Made by a program: the position numbers and the translations under genes. From assembly GCA_900550815.1 (NCBI GenBank), contig URTW01000019.1, positions 1 through 17,721 of the forward strand: a stretch of 17,721 nucleotides of DNA, read 5' to 3'. This document shows positions 5,603-13,993 of the stretch, one piece after another. Source of the DNA: an uncultured Collinsella sp. (GTDB lineage: Bacteria > Actinomycetota > Coriobacteriia > Coriobacteriales > Coriobacteriaceae). The first letter of the stretch is position 1. Every line of letters starts with the position of its first letter. Below the pieces are notes generated by a model. The model did no database searches and was not told the origin of the DNA. It saw only the letters and a list, made by a program, of their open reading frames with translations.

Positions 5603-6655
5603 TTAAACGAACCGTACCCCGAATCCGCGCTTGATAAACGGCAGCAGTTCCATTGCCTCGGGCGTGATATGGCCCGCAACGTTCATGCGCTCGTCACCGG
5701 GAAGATCGACCCGCGCAATCTCAAGCTCGCCTTCGTAGCGCCCATATCCGCTATTGCTCACAGCGATCGACCCCGCCTTTCGCGGCAGGCCGGCTCCGGC
5801 ATCCGTCGGCACGGAATCCGGCTTAAGCGTCGTACGTGACTCCTGAGACCTAAAAATGAGGACGCTCGAGTCGGGCCGGTCGTGATGAATCTGCCCGCGC
5901 ACATAGGCATAACCGGGCTCAAGCTCACATTGCAGGTCCACGTATCCGGCGGAAACTTGAGCAAACTGCGCCCAGCCCGCATCGGATAGATCGGGGTCGC
6001 CGACCAACACAATGTCGCAATCGGCGCCATGTGCAAGCTCAAGCATATTGAGAGCAACCTTTGACGCGCGACCGCGCTGCGCCTCGACCGTCGGCAGTCC
6101 CTCGAATACCGGCCCGCGAACGATAGCATCACCCGGCACAAAAGCCATGATTTCGAATCCAAGCGCCGCAAGACGAAGATTCACCCGAGCAATGTCCTCC
6201 AGAGCTAAACCGGTATAAGGCTTGGGGTAAAAATTGTGGCAGGCGGCAAAACGAGTCACATCGGCACCGGCCTCACGCCACAATGCGATTTCATCAGAAC
6301 TCACCGTCGATGCATTGACCACAATGTGAAATACACCGGACAGCTCCGCGACCCGCTGGGCGCTAAAGCCATAGTCCAAACGAAGGTATTCCAACCCCAG
6401 ATCGCGCAGGTCCTCGATGCGCTCAAGCCCGAGCAAATCGCACGTGCGAGGCCCCACATCGGCAATGAGCGCAATGCCGCGGGCGGAAAGCAGCGACAGC
6501 ACATGACGGACCTTATCGGCATACGCCGCTCCCCCATCCTCGGGAATATGCAGCGAGGTGAACGCATAGCGCGCACCCGCCGCGGCACCATGTTCAATCG
6601 TCCGCTCAATATCCTGCAGAGGGCTGGAAAGATAAATCGAAATACCCGTTTTCAC
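5603..6655 (-). CDS. mupG: 6-phospho-N-acetylmuramidase MupG (DUF871, GH170)
   Basis: A 350-residue cytosolic protein matching the DUF871 family, whose characterised member MupG of Staphylococcus aureus hydrolyses MurNAc-6P-GlcNAc released from peptidoglycan. Seen here are the N-terminal TIM-barrel start MKTGISIYLSSPL, FTSLHIPEDGG, LIADVGPRT, LGLEYLRLDYGF, VVNAST, ACHNFYPKPYTGL around residues 138-150, then VLVGDPDLS and a smaller C-terminal domain ending FIKRGFGVRFV. The length is that of the family. GTG 6655 is the start; AAAGGAG lies about 10 nt upstream. It is the last mur gene, 117 nt after murP. Its ribosome binding site begins right after the T tract of a terminator-like hairpin, so expression probably depends on readthrough or on an internal promoter. 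Family assignment is strong; the substrate is inferred from family and operon. Confidence 0.9.
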   Translation of the reverse strand: MKTGISIYLSSPLQDIERTIEHGAAAGARYAFTSLHIPEDGGAAYADKVRHVLSLLSARGIALIADVGPRTCDLLGLERIEDLRDLGLEYLRLDYGFSAQRVAELSGVFHIVVNASTVSSDEIALWREAGADVTRFAACHNFYPKPYTGLALEDIARVNLRLAALGFEIMAFVPGDAIVRGPVFEGLPTVEAQRGRASKVALNMLELAHGADCDIVLVGDPDLSDAGWAQFAQVSAGYVDLQCELEPGYAYVRGQIHHDRPDSSVLIFRSQESRTTLKPDSVPTDAGAGLPRKAGSIAVSNSGYGRYEGELEIARVDLPGDERMNVAGHITPEAMELLPFIKRGFGVRFV

Positions 6656-6671
6656 GCTTCAACGCTCCTTT

Positions 6672-6705
6672 AAAAAAGGCCGGCGGAGCAGCTAGCCCCG
6701 CCGGC
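6672..6705 (-). terminator. Terminator-like hairpin between murP and mupG
   Basis: Perfect 8-bp stem GCCGGCGG (6679-6686) with CCGCCGGC (6698-6705) and an 11-nt loop, followed on the minus strand by C then TTTTTT (6677-6672). It has all marks of an intrinsic terminator but lies inside the operon, 16 nt before the mupG start codon, and the T tract abuts the mupG ribosome binding site at 6664-6670. It could reduce mupG expression relative to murP, or protect the 3' end of an upstream mRNA. Confidence 0.75.
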
Positions 6706-6772
6706 ACAACCATAGCATCAAGAAATCTGCTGCGCGCCGCGAACCCCGAGCAACACGGCTCGCGATATCAAA

Positions 6773-8203
6773 CTACTCGCCAAAGAACTCGTTGATCTTC
6801 TGCTCGTCGACACCGAAGAACCACGTCAGGACAAAGCCGGCGGCATAGGCAAGCAGCATAGCGGCAACGTAGCCGAGTTGCTGGCCAGGAACGACGATCA
6901 GCAGGCCAAACAGACCGGAAACGCCCTGAGAAACCGTGCCGATGTGAAGCAGCGCCGCGAGCGCGCCGCCAAATCCGGCACCCAGGCAGGCCGTCACAAA
7001 CGGACGAACGAGCGGCAGCGTAACAGCATACATCAGAGGCTCGCCCACACCCAGGATTCCAACGGGAATGGACTCTGCGACGTACTTCTTGAGCTTGGCG
7101 TTCTTGGTCTTAAAGTACAGCGCCAAACCGGCACCGACCTGGCCGCCGCCAGCCATCATAAGGATGGGAAGCAGGTAATTGATACCCTTGGTAGCGCCGT
7201 CGGGATCGTTGAGCATAGCGTGGATCGGCGTGAGCGCCTGATGCAGGCCGACGGAAACCAGCGGCAAGAAGCCTGCCGACAGGATATAGCCGCCCAGGAC
7301 GCCCAGCTTCTCGAAGATAAAGGTCAAAACGCTAAAGATGGCAGTCGTCAGCCATGCACCAACCGGCTGGATGACGAGCATCAGAGCAAAGGCGCCGATG
7401 ATGAGCACCAGCAGCGGGGACAAGAACGTGTCGAGTGCGTTGGGCATAACCTTGCGAATCTGACGCTCCATCCAGGCAAAAAATGCGCCAGCGATGAGAG
7501 CCGCGATCATGCCGCCCGCTGCGGGGTTGTACTGCGCATTGGTGAGCGGCAGCAGAATGGCAGTGGCAGGATCAGCCGCGCCAGGCGCAAGCAGGGGCAT
7601 GGCACTGTTGGCGATGCACATCATGCCGGCGATGCCGCCCAGCGCAGCGGAGCCACCAAACTCACGTGCCGCGTTATAGCCCACCAAGATGGGCAGATAG
7701 GCAAACAGGGCCCAGCCCATGGAACGAATGCCCTGGTACCACCACTCGCCTGCAAGCGCGCCTGCCGTCGAGACGTTAATGACGTTGCAGATACCGTTGA
7801 TGAGGCCAGCCGCAATGATGCCGGGAAGCAGGGCGACGAAGACATTGGAAATCTTCTTGAGGAAGGCCTGAACCGGCTTAGACTCGTACTTGGCCTTCTG
7901 CGCGGCCTTGTTTGTGGCCGCAGCGTCAACCACGCTCTCGTCAGCAACGCCTTTCGCAAGGCCGGTGAGCTTGGAGAACTCCTCGAGCACCTTATTCACC
8001 TTGCCCGGACCCAGCACGACCTGCATCGTGTCGTCCTCGACCAGGCCCATCACGCCGTCGAGTGCCTTAATGCCCTCCGTGTCGACGTTGCCCGTGTCTT
8101 TGACGGTCACGCGCAGGCGCGTCATGCACGCCGCGTTTGCCAGCACGTTGTCTTTACCGCCCAAAAGGTCCAGCAGCTTTTGAGCCAGCTCTTTGTTCGT
8201 CAT
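6773..8203 (-). CDS. murP: PTS system N-acetylmuramic acid-specific EIIBC component MurP
   Basis: A 476-residue membrane permease of the glucose-type PTS superfamily. Residues 1-85 form the EIIB domain (MTNKELAQKLLDLLGGKDNV start), with the phosphorylated cysteine at Cys26 in NAACMTRLRV. A charged linker then leads to an EIIC domain of about 10 membrane segments (roughly 105-470), with ISNVFVALLPGIIAAGLING at its start and SIPVGILGVGEPLMYAVTLP near residue 380, the GE-P sugar-site loop. There is no EIIA domain, as in E. coli MurP, so a glucose-type EIIA encoded elsewhere must donate phosphate. Specificity for MurNAc, or a MurNAc-GlcNAc disaccharide, is inferred from the neighbours murQ, murR and mupG; on sequence alone it could be a sucrose- or beta-glucoside-type permease. 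ATG 8203 has an AGGAGGAG just upstream. It is 57 nt after murQ. Confidence 0.87.
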   Translation of the reverse strand: MTNKELAQKLLDLLGGKDNVLANAACMTRLRVTVKDTGNVDTEGIKALDGVMGLVEDDTMQVVLGPGKVNKVLEEFSKLTGLAKGVADESVVDAAATNKAAQKAKYESKPVQAFLKKISNVFVALLPGIIAAGLINGICNVINVSTAGALAGEWWYQGIRSMGWALFAYLPILVGYNAAREFGGSAALGGIAGMMCIANSAMPLLAPGAADPATAILLPLTNAQYNPAAGGMIAALIAGAFFAWMERQIRKVMPNALDTFLSPLLVLIIGAFALMLVIQPVGAWLTTAIFSVLTFIFEKLGVLGGYILSAGFLPLVSVGLHQALTPIHAMLNDPDGATKGINYLLPILMMAGGGQVGAGLALYFKTKNAKLKKYVAESIPVGILGVGEPLMYAVTLPLVRPFVTACLGAGFGGALAALLHIGTVSQGVSGLFGLLIVVPGQQLGYVAAMLLAYAAGFVLTWFFGVDEQKINEFFGE

Positions 8204-8260
8204 AACTCCTCCTTGTATTGGGTATCTCGTCTGGATGTCATATCAGCTCACGCCGTGCAC

Positions 8261-9184
<924 letters not shown>

Positions 9185-9194
9185 TTCATTCACC

Positions 9195-10046
9195 TCATCT
9201 TTCCTGTTTCTCGATGTAGTTTTGCTTAATGACATGCGTCGCCCGTTCGTAGTCGCTGGCAACGTAAGCAGCGTACAGGGCATCGACAACCATAAGCTGG
9301 GCCATACGCGAAGCCATGGCACCGCTGCGGACCAAGGGTTCACTCGCAGCGACGCCGAGCACGGCATCGGCCATGGTGGCAAGCTTGGATGATCCATCTA
9401 CTTTGGTAACGGCCACGACGGAACAGTTGTGACGTTGAGCCTCGGCGGTGCAGTCCAGCACCTCTTGCGTCAAGCCCGAGTAGCTAAAGGCGATTGCCAT
9501 ATCGCCCTCATGCATGTTCTTGGCACACAAGAGCTGATCATGCCAGTCGTCGTACAGATGGCACTCTTTGTCGACACGCATGAGCTTTTGCGCCAGATCG
9601 TGCGCGACCAAACGAGAGGCACCAATACCGAACAGATTGACCGCGCGTGCCCGCTTAAGACGGGCCGCGCATCGCTCCAAGACGGTGTAATCGAGCGTTC
9701 GCGCCGTCGCCTCGATCGTGCGCACGTTGCTTTTCATCACCTTCCCCACGATACGTTCGACGCTGTCATCCATGGAGATGTCCTCGAGAGCTATGTCTTT
9801 CTTGTCACCTAAGAGCGCCAGCTCGGCAATCAGTTCGCGCTGGAACTCCTTGTAGCCCGCAAAACCCAAACGCTTGCAAAAGCGCAAAATGCTCGAGGGC
9901 GAGGAGAACGTGACATCGGCAAGACCGCGGACGGACAGCCCGACCACCTCATGCGGATGAGCGCTTACATATGCGATGACATTGCGTTCCGCCGGGCTCG
10001 CGCTGAGCTCACGCTCGCGAAGCCGCAAAAGCAATCCGTTTGCCAT
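9195..10046 (-). CDS. murR: RpiR/MurR-family transcriptional regulator of the MurNAc operon
   Basis: A 283-residue regulator with an N-terminal helix-turn-helix (about residues 1-80, with SVRGLADVTFSSPSSILRFC then KRLGFAGYKEF as the recognition region) and a C-terminal SIS sugar-phosphate binding domain (about 115-255, with NLFGIGASRLVAHDLAQKLM and MAIAFSYSGLTQEVLDC). In E. coli MurR represses murQP and is released by MurNAc-6P. Placed first in the operon here, it would control itself and the downstream genes. ATG 10046 is chosen over GTG 10055 because GGAGG lies 8 nt before the ATG, whereas the GTG overlaps it. The 195-nt gap upstream holds two palindromes that are candidate operators and the terminator of the previous gene. 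Confidence 0.88.
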   Translation of the reverse strand: MANGLLLRLRERELSASPAERNVIAYVSAHPHEVVGLSVRGLADVTFSSPSSILRFCKRLGFAGYKEFQRELIAELALLGDKKDIALEDISMDDSVERIVGKVMKSNVRTIEATARTLDYTVLERCAARLKRARAVNLFGIGASRLVAHDLAQKLMRVDKECHLYDDWHDQLLCAKNMHEGDMAIAFSYSGLTQEVLDCTAEAQRHNCSVVAVTKVDGSSKLATMADAVLGVAASEPLVRSGAMASRMAQLMVVDALYAAYVASDYERATHVIKQNYIEKQER

Positions 10047-10080
10047 CTCAAACACCTCCGTTGAGAAGAATTAAAGACCA

Positions 10081-10093
10081 ACGAACGATTCGT
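10081..10093. promoter_or_regulatory. Candidate MurR operator (13-bp palindrome)
   Basis: ACGAA-CGA-TTCGT is a perfect 5-3-5 inverted repeat, 34 nt upstream of the murR start codon, close to the expected transcription start. RpiR-family proteins bind as dimers to inverted repeats near their own promoters. Assignment is by position and symmetry only. Confidence 0.4.
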
Positions 10094-10113
10094 ACCGGAT
10101 ACAAACAGCTTTT

Positions 10114-10130
10114 GCGGTACATTGTGCCGC
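10114..10130. promoter_or_regulatory. Second palindrome upstream of murR
   Basis: GCGGTAC-ATT-GTGCCGC is a 7-3-7 inverted repeat with one mismatched pair, 20 nt upstream of the first palindrome. It may be a second operator, or a site for a catabolite regulator. It does not match the first palindrome in sequence. Confidence 0.35.
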
Positions 10131-10141
10131 ATCGTGGCGCA

Positions 10142-10169
10142 CAAAGGGCGAGCGTTCTACCGCTCGCCC
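10142..10169 (-). terminator. Intrinsic terminator of the VanZ-like gene
   Basis: Perfect 9-bp stem GGGCGAGCG (10146-10154) with CGCTCGCCC (10161-10169), 6-nt loop, then TTTGT on the minus strand. It separates the VanZ-like gene from the mur operon. Confidence 0.75.
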
Positions 10170-10250
10170 CTCAAATCCGACCGCTCGGAAATACGCGCGA
10201 CACAAAATAATTCAACGAGGTCGCATTATCAGAAACGGGTTTGTTACCGG

Positions 10251-10832
10251 CTAGCGCCTCGCATGGGCGCCGATCGGCCGAGTCGCATGGTGCACCAACG
10301 CCACTGCCAGCAATACCAACAGCATGGCGGTGACATAGCCCGCAGCATCGAATCCTAAATCGATAACGTCGAAATGCCTGCCGGGAACAAAGATCTTATG
10401 TACCTGATCGCCAACGGAGCAGGCGGCGCAAAAGAGCAATACGGGCACGCAACGGGAGCATACGCTCCACGGACGCCTGGAAAAGCAAACCACGACCACC
10501 GAGTCAAACAATCCGACGAAGAAAAACTCTACGGTATGGGCAACGCGACGGACGTTCGTGCCCACCCACATGCGAATGGAAGCAAGTCGGCCAGACCGGA
10601 CATTCGAGGCAGCCGAATCGGTGCCCCCGGTCATTCCGTTCTTCGCCTGAGCTTCACCTGTGGCATCGACAGCCTGAACGCCCGTGGCCTGACCCTCCAC
10701 CACACGCGCGGTGGACTCGCTCAGCAACGACGTCTCCACCGCATTTTGCTCCGTCAGCACCCAGATACCCGCCAGCGTTGCAGCGAACAGAATGATCGCG
10801 GTCCATCCGATTATTTGTTTTATGCGCGCCAA
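10251..10832 (-). CDS. VanZ-family membrane protein
   Basis: A 193-residue membrane protein with about four hydrophobic segments (near residues 8-25, 95-115, 123-140 and 165-182). VanZ-family landmarks are visible: RRVAHTVEFFFVGLF with the conserved H and E, then SVGDQVHKIFVPGRHFDVID with the conserved D-Q-H/K-F-PGR-D pattern. The first loop carries a Gly/Ala/Ser/Thr-rich stretch of about 40 residues that looks disordered. VanZ itself gives low-level teicoplanin resistance in enterococci, but most family members have no known role, so resistance should not be assumed. TTG 10832 is chosen because GGAGGG lies 6 nt upstream; the longer frame from TTG 10877 has no such site. It follows the recombinase gene at a 107-nt gap and ends before a strong terminator. 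Confidence 0.82.
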   Translation of the reverse strand: MARIKQIIGWTAIILFAATLAGIWVLTEQNAVETSLLSESTARVVEGQATGVQAVDATGEAQAKNGMTGGTDSAASNVRSGRLASIRMWVGTNVRRVAHTVEFFFVGLFDSVVVVCFSRRPWSVCSRCVPVLLFCAACSVGDQVHKIFVPGRHFDVIDLGFDAAGYVTAMLLVLLAVALVHHATRPIGAHARR

Positions 10833-10939
10833 GGGCCACCCTCCATTTTTTTTGAATATCAGCGAGTGTAGCCCCAAATGACATCGTCACCGTATCAAAA
10901 TTTGAATCGCAACAGGAAGCGACGAAGCGACGCAAACCC

Positions 10940-11545
10940 CTACCCCGCCTCGCGCATCCAGCGATCGAACGTCCCCACGCACACGCCCAAGCACTTTGCT
11001 GCCTGGCTGCGGGTAATATCGCCCGCCTCATAGCTATCGCGCACCAGCTCAAACTGAGGAGGGCACGGCTTGCGAGGTCGACCGAAACGGACCCCTCGCG
11101 CCCGCGCCGCTGCAATTCCCTCCGCCTGGCGCCGATGGATATTTTCACGCTCCACCTGCGCCACGTAGCTCAGCAGCTGCAGCACAATATCGGCAATCAG
11201 GGTGTTGGTCACATCCGGCGCGCCGCTGGCCCTGACGCGCGTGTCAAGCAATGGCATATCCAACACCACAATGGCAACCCCGAGCTCCTTGGTAATGCGT
11301 CGCCATTCCTCAAGAATCTCGGAGTAATTACGACCAAGTCGGTCGATAGAAAGCACCACCAGCACGTCCCCGTCTCCCAGGACGTGTAGCAGCTCGCGAT
11401 AACGCGGTCGATCGAAGTCCTTGCCGCTCGCATGGTCGGCATAAATATTCGCCGAGCCCACGCCATAGGCGCCCAGCGCATCCAGCTGCCGATTAAGGTT
11501 CTGATCGCGCGAGCTCACCCGCGCATAACCGTACACCGTCGCCAT
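10940..11545 (-). CDS. Small serine recombinase (resolvase/invertase family)
   Basis: A 201-residue site-specific recombinase of the resolvase/invertase type. The N-terminal catalytic domain starts MATVYGYARVSSRDQNLNRQ, with the nucleophile expected at Ser11 in ARVSS. ADHASGKDFDRPRY and LVVLSIDRLGRNYSEILEEW supply the conserved Arg and Asp residues. The long dimerisation helix (VERENIHRRQAEGIAAARARG) leads into a C-terminal helix-turn-helix near residues 165-195 (TRSQAAKCLGVCVGTFDRWM). All core motifs are intact, so it is probably active. ATG 11545 gives the usual length and has GGGGAT upstream. No transposase, cargo or invertible segment is evident next to it, so it may be a chromosomal orphan or the remnant of a mobile element. 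Its upstream gap contains clustered AAACCTGCC-type repeats that could be its sites. Confidence 0.9.
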   Translation of the reverse strand: MATVYGYARVSSRDQNLNRQLDALGAYGVGSANIYADHASGKDFDRPRYRELLHVLGDGDVLVVLSIDRLGRNYSEILEEWRRITKELGVAIVVLDMPLLDTRVRASGAPDVTNTLIADIVLQLLSYVAQVERENIHRRQAEGIAAARARGVRFGRPRKPCPPQFELVRDSYEAGDITRSQAAKCLGVCVGTFDRWMREAG

Positions 11546-11564
11546 CTCATCCCCGCTTTCTTGT

Positions 11565-11603
11565 AAACCTGCCAAAAAGGGACAGGTTTATTTTGGTAGG
11601 TTT
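11565..11603. repeat. REP-like repeat cluster upstream of the serine recombinase
   Basis: Three close variants of AAACCTGCC lie within 39 nt: AAACCTGCCAAAAAGG on the plus strand (11565-11580), and on the minus strand AAACCTGTCCCTTTTT (11574-11589) and AAACCTACCAAAAT (11590-11603). The first two form a hairpin with a perfect 7-bp base. The AATAAACCTGTCCC style recalls short REP sequences that accompany Y1 (RAYT) transposases in many bacteria, but no such transposase is here. The alternative is a binding or crossover site of the adjacent recombinase, whose start codon is 20 nt away. Confidence 0.55.
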
Positions 11604-11668
11604 TACCTCTCAAATAGCAGGTAAGCGGGCGGCCGAGCAGACGGCAAGGTAGTCACGATTCAAATGCG

Positions 11669-11693
11669 AAGGGCGGTCCCGAAAGGCCGCCCT
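11669..11693 (-). terminator. Likely terminator of rnr
   Basis: GGGCGG (11671-11676) pairs with CCGCCC (11687-11692), with an inner CC/GG pair and a single bulged base. It is 31 nt beyond the rnr stop. The following T content (TTCGCATTTG) is weak, so termination may be partial. Confidence 0.55.
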
Positions 11694-11722
11694 CAGCTCC
11701 CCCGCCATGAGTCGGGATTTGG

Positions 11723-13858
11723 CTAATGGATAAGCTTAAAGTCCAAGTGCCCACGCGTGGTATTGACGCGCGAGACCTCGACAATCACGCGCTGCCCCAG
11801 CTCGTAACGGGTACCCGTGTCGGCGCCCGTCAGCGTAAGCGCGTCCTCGTCGAACTCGAACCACTCGTTGCCCAGGCTCTTGATCGAAACCAAGCCTTCG
11901 ACCTGCGTTAGGTCCAAGCGCACAAAAAGGCCCATGCTGCTAACCCACGAGACGGTTCCGGCATAGCGCTCGCCCAGACGGTCCTCATAGTACTGGGCAA
12001 TCTTGATCTTTTGCGTCGCATGGCTGGCGGCATCTGCCGCGCGCTCGGCATCGCTGCATGTGCGGCAGATCTGCGGCAGAATGCGCGGCAGCGACTCGCG
12101 CCCCTTGCCGATCAGCCGCGGCGTGCGAACCAAGGCGTCCTTGCCGCCGAGCTGCTCATAGGCCAACTGCAGCTTGAGTACGCGGTGCACCACCAGATCG
12201 GGGTAGCGACGGATGGGACTCGTAAAGTGACAGTAGCACGGCGCAGCGAGCGCAAAGTGGCCCTCGTTGCGCGGCTTGTACAACGCGCGCTGCATGCTGC
12301 GCAGAAGCAGCGTGTTGACGAGCGGTGCGTTGGCCGTACCGGCGGCAGCATCGACTGCAGCCTGCAGCTCATCGGGACTCCCCAGGGCAATACCGGCAGC
12401 ACGGCGATCGTCGATGATGCCTAGCTGCGCCAGCGCAACGGCGGCACCGTGCAGGCTATCGGGGCTCGGATCCTCATGCACGCGATAGCAGGCCTCGATA
12501 TCACGGTCTGCCAGCCACTCTGCAACGCACTCGTTGGCGAGCAGCATGGCTTCCTCGATAAGCGACGTGGCACACGAACGCTCACGCGCCACAATCTGCA
12601 CGGGTACTCCGTCCTCATCCAATAGAGCGCGAATCTCGGCCGTGTCAAAATCGACTGAGCCGCGGGCGCGACGAATACGACGGCGAAGTTCGGCGAGTTC
12701 GTTGGCGGCGACAAGGAAATCGCCGAGGTCGACGTTGTAGCCGCGGGCGGCCTCCTCGCACGCAAGACCGCGCTCAAGCGCTTCCTCGCGCGAGGTCTCG
12801 GCAGCCGCAACATCCTCGGCCGCACCCTCCAGCACCGAATACTCAACCGCGCCGGCACGCACCAGCAGCGCCTCGGCGCCGTCATAGTCCATACGCACAC
12901 GCGAGCGAATCACGCTGGGATACGGATCGTAATGCCGCACGCGACCCTGCGCATCGAGCTCGATATCGACGGTAAACGCAAGACGGTCCTCGTCAGGGCG
13001 AAGCGAGCACAGGTCACAGGACAGGCGTTCGGGCAGCATGGGAAGCACGCGATCGGCCAAATACACCGATGTCGTGCGATGGCGAGCCTCAAGATCGATA
13101 TGCCCGTCCCAAGCCACATAGTGTGAAACGTCGGCGATATGCACACCCAGCTTATAGCCGCCCTCGGGCGTGCGCTCCAGCGAAATGGCATCGTCAAAGT
13201 CGCGCGCGTCGACCGGGTCGATCGTGATGACAAAGCGGTCGCGCAGATCGCGGCGGAGCGGGTCCTTAAGCGCCGCGGACACATCGAGCGAAAGCCCCTC
13301 GGCCTCGTCTAGCGCGGCCTCGGGATAGCTATCGGTATAGCCGTAACGCGCCATCACATATTGAACGCCCAAATCGGGCGCGTCATCTCCGCCAATGCGG
13401 CGTTCGATCGTCACAGTGCCCGATTCCAGGCGCGTCGGGTAGGTCAAAATGCGCGCGACAACAGCATCACCCGGGTGGACACCCAGACGATCCGCCGAGG
13501 TATCCTCGGGCAGAATGAAGAAGTCGGCCTTCAGACGCGAATCGAGCGGCTCGATCACACCGAGCGGACCGGCGGTCTGGTACGTGCCCACCACGCTTAT
13601 AGCTGCACGCTCAACCACGCCCTCGATCACGGCGCGACGCTCGCCATGCGGGCTGTTCTTAATGCTCACGGCAACGGTATCGCCGTCCATGATCTCGCGC
13701 TTACCGCGGCCCATGACCTTGTAGTCGCCGTTTTCGGTTACAACGTAGGCGCTATGCTCATGGAGCTGCACGCGCCCGGTCAGGCTCGGACGGCGTTCGC
13801 TGCGCACCGGCCCGCGCTGATTGCGAGCTCCACGCTTATGCTTGTTATTGCGCCCCAT
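11723..13858 (-). CDS. rnr: Ribonuclease R
   Basis: A 711-residue RNB-family 3'-to-5' exoribonuclease that degrades structured RNA, matures rRNA and destroys non-stop mRNAs with tmRNA-SmpB. Order of parts: a basic N-terminus (residues 1-25), cold-shock-like domains (about 26-150), the RNB catalytic domain (about 200-540) with the metal-binding signature TIDPVDARDFDDAISL at 212-227 and GVHIADVSHYV just after, and a C-terminal S1 domain starting RYAGTVSWVSSMGLFVRLDL. The helix-turn-helix found in front of longer RNase R proteins is absent, making it shorter than E. coli RNase R (about 813) and in the range of compact RNB exonucleases. ATG 13858 has AGGAGG 4 nt upstream. It stands alone, with its own terminators on both sides. 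smpB is about 8.6 kb away on the same strand rather than adjacent as in many Firmicutes. Confidence 0.94.
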   Translation of the reverse strand: MGRNNKHKRGARNQRGPVRSERRPSLTGRVQLHEHSAYVVTENGDYKVMGRGKREIMDGDTVAVSIKNSPHGERRAVIEGVVERAAISVVGTYQTAGPLGVIEPLDSRLKADFFILPEDTSADRLGVHPGDAVVARILTYPTRLESGTVTIERRIGGDDAPDLGVQYVMARYGYTDSYPEAALDEAEGLSLDVSAALKDPLRRDLRDRFVITIDPVDARDFDDAISLERTPEGGYKLGVHIADVSHYVAWDGHIDLEARHRTTSVYLADRVLPMLPERLSCDLCSLRPDEDRLAFTVDIELDAQGRVRHYDPYPSVIRSRVRMDYDGAEALLVRAGAVEYSVLEGAAEDVAAAETSREEALERGLACEEAARGYNVDLGDFLVAANELAELRRRIRRARGSVDFDTAEIRALLDEDGVPVQIVARERSCATSLIEEAMLLANECVAEWLADRDIEACYRVHEDPSPDSLHGAAVALAQLGIIDDRRAAGIALGSPDELQAAVDAAAGTANAPLVNTLLLRSMQRALYKPRNEGHFALAAPCYCHFTSPIRRYPDLVVHRVLKLQLAYEQLGGKDALVRTPRLIGKGRESLPRILPQICRTCSDAERAADAASHATQKIKIAQYYEDRLGERYAGTVSWVSSMGLFVRLDLTQVEGLVSIKSLGNEWFEFDEDALTLTGADTGTRYELGQRVIVEVSRVNTTRGHLDFKLIH

Positions 13859-13935
13859 GGCGCCTCCTAACTATCGATTGCGAACTCCAAAGAGTCTACC
13901 CAAATGATTCGCTTTCCTGCCGTCCCCTAGGGATC

Positions 13936-13969
13936 AAAAAACGGGCCGCCCCATAAGAGACGACCCGTT
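13936..13969 (-). terminator. Intrinsic terminator of ftsEX
   Basis: Stem ACGGGCCGCC (13941-13950) with GACGACCCGT (13960-13969), 8 of 10 Watson-Crick pairs, one G-U-compatible, followed on the minus strand by TTTTTTGATCC. It lies 24 nt after the ftsX stop. Confidence 0.8.
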
Positions 13970-13993
13970 GGAAGGGATGAATTCCAAGCATGC

